A stretch of 9,803 nt of DNA, from contig CAJMLH010000050.1 of NCBI GenBank assembly GCA_905214195.1, positions 1 to 9,803 on the forward strand, written 5' to 3'. Shown here one piece after another: positions 7,531 to 9,803 of the stretch. A program made the position numbers and the translations under genes. Each line of letters opens with the position of its first letter. The stretch's first letter is position 1. Source of the DNA: an uncultured bacterium. Lineage in GTDB: Bacteria; Bacillota; Clostridia; Peptostreptococcales; Anaerovoracaceae. A model generated the notes under the pieces. The model saw nothing but the letters and a program-made list of their open reading frames with translations. It searched no databases and was not told where the DNA came from.

Positions 7531-7540
7531 TCCTCCTCCT
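7531..7540 (-). promoter_or_regulatory. Strong ribosome binding site for the SDR gene
   Basis: AGGAGGAGGA on the minus strand, 3 nt before the ATG at 7525-7527 (about 6 nt if the upstream AGGAGG copy is used). It settles this start over the in-frame ATG at 7578, which also lies inside the promoter. Confidence 0.85.
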
Positions 7541-7566
7541 TCTATCAAGTTGCTATACATATCAAT

Positions 7567-7582
7567 TGCAAACTTCATGCCA
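7567..7582 (-). promoter_or_regulatory. Sigma-54 (-24/-12) promoter for the SDR-to-AspT operon
   Basis: The minus strand reads TGGCATGAAGTTTGCA. This matches the sigma-54 consensus TGGCACG-N4-TTGCA at every position of the GG and GC cores, which are exactly 12 nt apart; only the C after TGGCA is replaced by T. The expected start is an A near 7556, giving a leader of about 29 nt that contains the AGGAGGAGGA site. The neighbouring divergent gene encodes a sigma-54 activator. Confidence 0.85.
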
Positions 7583-7593
7583 TAACGATTCTA

Positions 7594-7623
7594 TTGACAA
7601 CAAACATTCCGGTGTACTAAAAT
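7594..7623 (+). promoter_or_regulatory. Sigma-A-type promoter for the regulator gene
   Basis: A perfect -35 TTGACA (7594-7599), an 18-bp spacer and a -10 TAAAAT (7618-7623). Transcription would start near 7630, about 40 nt before the ATG at 7670. The other in-frame ATG (7622) overlaps the -10, which argues against that start. Confidence 0.65.
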
Positions 7624-7653
7624 GGTTAAAGATTTAATTACGAATATATGTTT

Positions 7654-7659
7654 AAAGGA
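7654..7659 (+). promoter_or_regulatory. Ribosome binding site for the regulator
   Basis: AAAGGA, 10 nt ahead of the ATG at 7670-7672. No such sequence lies ahead of the ATG at 7622. Confidence 0.5.
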
Positions 7660-7663
7660 TGTA

Positions 7664-7675
7664 TTTCATATGAAA
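7664..7675. promoter_or_regulatory. 12-bp palindrome over the regulator start codon (candidate operator)
   Basis: TTTCATATGAAA is a perfect palindrome with the ATG of the regulator at its centre. Relative to the predicted sigma-54 start at 7556 it is centred about 113 bp upstream, a usual distance for an activator binding site. It could also allow the regulator to control its own gene. No second copy was found nearby. Confidence 0.3.
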
Positions 7676-9709
7676 AATTTGGCAATGTTTTACAGAGACC
7701 GTGATAATCAGAAGGCGATAAATTACATAGCAGACAACTTCTATAAAATATTGGGCGACTATGTGAATATAACCAATTACTATACAAACGAATTATTGCC
7801 CAATGAAAAAATAGATGCAGACGCATATATCGTATGTTACGAAGAAATGCTGAATGACCTTGTCGGTCACATAGATAATTTTTCCAAAGTAGTTGTAATC
7901 ACCAGAAGCATACAACAAAAGTATCTTAAGCCCATAATGAACATACCTGCGGGCACTAAGGTTCTTATCGTAAACGACTCAAGAGAAAGCACTCTTCAGA
8001 CTATGTATATGATATTCGAGCTTGGCATAGGCCATCTGAGTCTCTTTCCTTTCGAAAAAGAAGTTTACGAAGCAGGTGGCTACGATGACTTTGATACTGC
8101 AATAGTAACCATTGATTCTGAAGAACTCGTGCCAAAACACATTCCCAATGTATATAATATTCACAACAGAGAGGTTAGTTTTGAAACTTTTCACAAAGTA
8201 ATATCTCTGTTGAATTTAAAAAGTCAGCACGTGTACAACAACCTGATAGAAAAAGCAAAAGAAGATATGGACACAGGTATAAATTATATAAACAGCTATC
8301 TGAGCAATATCTTAAAGGATCAGATGGTAAGCAATATAGTTGATGAATCCTCCAGAGCCATAATACTCTTAGATAACGCCGACAACATACATTATATAAA
8401 CGAAGCTGCCTACAACATATTCAATCTCTGTCAAGCGGATAAGCTTATACAGTCTGAGGTTTTGCCAGAAGAGCTCGCCGGTGCTTCCTCCTTTGAGGGC
8501 GAGCTGGTGCTTTTAAATGGCAGCAATTATTTGGCAGAAAAGATAGACATACGCCTTGTAAATAATTCTATAGGCTGCTGCCTTATCTTTCAAAACGAAA
8601 GAGATTTGAGAAAAGACGAAAACAATTTGAGCCGCCATCTCAAGCAAACCGGCTTTTATGCAGATTATCAATTTAGCGATATTGTAAGCGCTTCTCATTC
8701 AATGCAGCAATGTATAAATACCGCCAAAAAAGTCGCGCCCTCCAACTATACTATTCTTATACGAGGAGAAAGCGGCACAGGCAAGGAGCTTTTAGCTCAA
8801 TCCATCCACAACTACTCTTCAAGGAAAAACTATCCTTTTGTGGCGGTCAACTGTGCGGCCATACCCGAATCTTTGCTCGAAAGCGAGCTTTTCGGGTATG
8901 ACGAGGGGTCCTTTACGGGTGCCAGGAAAAACGGCAAATTAGGTCTCTTTGAACATGCTCAGCACGGTACAATCTTTCTTGATGAAATAGGCGACATTTC
9001 TCCCACACTGCAAGCCAGTTTGCTCAGAGTGCTTCAGGAAAAGCAGATTATGCGTATAGGCAGCGGTAAAATAATAAATATAAATACAAGAATTATCGCA
9101 GCCACCAATGCCAACTTAGAACAAAAAGTAGCAGAGGGTAAATTCAGGAGCGACCTTTTTTACAGACTAAATGTAATTTCTTTGAATATTGCTCCCCTAA
9201 GAGAGCGCAAGGACGATATAATGCCGTTACTGCATGTTTTTTTAGGCAAATATTACAACAATCTGCTTCCCTCCGAGAAAGATATCTTGCTGAAATATAA
9301 CTGGCCCGGAAATGTCAGAGAATTGGAAAATGTGGCTTCATACTACAAAATATTAAATAAGCTGCCTGATTATTTATCAAATCAAGCAAACTATATTACG
9401 GCAGATTTTTCAAAAATTGAAACTTTATATGAAACTCCACCGGAGACAAGCCTTTCTATCAGCGAAGAAGATCTCAAGTTACATATACTTAAAATAATAG
9501 CATCATACTCCACTCCTTTTTCGGGAGTAGGTCGCAAAGTAATATCGCAAAAATTATCAGAAAAAGGACTTTATATAGGCGAAGGCATATTGAAAAAGCA
9601 AATGACCGAACTAAAAATTCAAGGCCTGATAGATTCAGGTTCAGGACGAGCCGGTTCCCATATTACCGAAAAAGGAATTGATTTTATAAAAACAAAGGGT
9701 GAAGCATAG
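7670..9709 (+). CDS. Sigma-54-dependent transcriptional activator with PAS-like domain and C-terminal winged helix
   Basis: About 679 residues from the ATG at 7670; the frame is open from 7622, but that ATG lacks a ribosome site and overlaps the -10. The N-terminal part (about 1-185) is alpha/beta, perhaps PrpR-N-like, and probably a sensor. A PAS-like domain follows (about 220-315, with AIILLDNADNIHYINEAA). The AAA+ domain has Walker A GESGTGKE (366-373), the sigma-54 loop as GSFTGA (413-418), Walker B IFLDE (435-439), RIIAATN (474-480), arginines in KFRSDLFYRL (R493, R499) and WPGNVRELEN (545-554). The end (about 596-674) is not a Fis helix-turn-helix. It reads as a winged helix of NrpR/RNase R type, finishing GSHITEKGIDFI. 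It is transcribed away from the operon whose -24/-12 promoter lies next to it, and it is the likely activator. The effector is unknown. Confidence 0.93.
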   Translation: MKNLAMFYRDRDNQKAINYIADNFYKILGDYVNITNYYTNELLPNEKIDADAYIVCYEEMLNDLVGHIDNFSKVVVITRSIQQKYLKPIMNIPAGTKVLIVNDSRESTLQTMYMIFELGIGHLSLFPFEKEVYEAGGYDDFDTAIVTIDSEELVPKHIPNVYNIHNREVSFETFHKVISLLNLKSQHVYNNLIEKAKEDMDTGINYINSYLSNILKDQMVSNIVDESSRAIILLDNADNIHYINEAAYNIFNLCQADKLIQSEVLPEELAGASSFEGELVLLNGSNYLAEKIDIRLVNNSIGCCLIFQNERDLRKDENNLSRHLKQTGFYADYQFSDIVSASHSMQQCINTAKKVAPSNYTILIRGESGTGKELLAQSIHNYSSRKNYPFVAVNCAAIPESLLESELFGYDEGSFTGARKNGKLGLFEHAQHGTIFLDEIGDISPTLQASLLRVLQEKQIMRIGSGKIININTRIIAATNANLEQKVAEGKFRSDLFYRLNVISLNIAPLRERKDDIMPLLHVFLGKYYNNLLPSEKDILLKYNWPGNVRELENVASYYKILNKLPDYLSNQANYITADFSKIETLYETPPETSLSISEEDLKLHILKIIASYSTPFSGVGRKVISQKLSEKGLYIGEGILKKQMTELKIQGLIDSGSGRAGSHITEKGIDFIKTKGEA

Positions 9710-9722
9710 GCTTCACCCTTTT
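9694..9722 (+). terminator. Rho-independent terminator overlapping the regulator stop
   Basis: AAAGGGTGAAGC (9694-9705) pairs perfectly with GCTTCACCCTTT (9710-9721) around the loop ATAG, ending in four T (9719-9722). The last codons form the left arm and the TAG stop (9707-9709) lies in the loop. Confidence 0.8.
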
Positions 9723-9780
9723 CCCGCAAATAATATATTTCAGCTCAGTTCAGGCCTATAGGACAAAAAGAGTTGGTGGT

Positions 9781-9803
9781 ACCCTAGTCCCAATAACTAG
9801 GGT
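9781..9803. repeat. 8-bp inverted repeat at the window edge
   Basis: ACCCTAGT (9781-9788) and ACTAGGGT (9796-9803) are perfect reverse complements around 7 nt. The preceding bases read GGTGGTACC (9776-9784), which resembles the conserved GGTGGNACC core of T-box antiterminators. The sequence is cut by the window end and only about 60 nt separate it from the preceding terminator, too few for a complete T-box leader, so no class is assigned. Confidence 0.3.

Noticed and set aside
7528..7578. N-terminal extension of the SDR gene to the ATG at 7578
   Set aside because: That ATG lies within the sigma-54 promoter and upstream of the predicted RNA start. The extension would translate the AGGAGGAGGA ribosome site, and SDR homology begins at MKKVALVTG.
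7622..7669. N-terminal extension of the regulator to the ATG at 7622
   Set aside because: There is no ribosome site ahead of it, and it overlaps the -10 element of the likely promoter. The ATG at 7670 has AAAGGA at a workable distance.
7680..7694. Second sigma-54-like site, TGGCAATGTTTTACA, on the plus strand
   Set aside because: It lacks the GC at -12 and lies inside the regulator coding sequence pointing into that gene.

Overview
The window looks like chromosomal DNA of a low-to-moderate GC Gram-positive anaerobe, most likely class Clostridia. The clues are strong AGGAGG-type ribosome binding sites, a cell-wall protein of the DUF348/G5/3D type, NhaC- and AspT-type transporters, and a sigma-54 activator paired with a -24/-12 promoter. 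I see no rRNA, tRNA, CRISPR array, phage gene or complete insertion sequence.

Layout. On the minus strand, at the left end, is a membrane-anchored DUF348-G5-3D wall protein (83-1186). It has its own sigma-A-type promoter and two hairpins after its stop. Upstream of it, also on the minus strand and read right to left, is a five-gene cluster: an SDR oxidoreductase (6814-7527), an NhaC-family antiporter (5313-6752), a NodB/PuuE-fold deacetylase-like hydrolase (4461-5303), a YtcJ-type metal amidohydrolase (2797-4404, TTG start) and an AspT/YidE-type transporter (1339-2751). The gaps are 9 to 61 bp, so this reads as one operon. On the plus strand, diverging from it, is a sigma-54-dependent activator (7670-9709) ending in a terminator.

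How the parts fit. The 142-bp divergent gap holds a near-consensus sigma-54 promoter (TGGCATGAAGTTTGCA on the minus strand, 7567-7582) aimed at the SDR gene, and a sigma-A promoter (TTGACA, 18 bp, TAAAAT) aimed at the regulator. The simplest model is that the activator, with a PrpR-like or other sensory N-terminus and a PAS-like domain, senses a substrate and switches on the operon. The operon supplies two membrane transporters, two hydrolases that typically break C-N bonds and one NAD(P)-dependent oxidoreductase. This suggests uptake and breakdown of a small nitrogen-containing compound such as an amide, imide or N-acyl compound. The substrate cannot be read from the sequence.

The most notable features are the sigma-54 promoter/activator pair over an operon of unassigned pathway, a run of nine G at codons 6-9 of the NhaC gene (a possible on/off slippage switch), a winged helix resembling the NrpR/RNase R type in place of the usual Fis helix-turn-helix in the activator, and a perfect 12-bp hairpin between the deacetylase-like and amidohydrolase genes.
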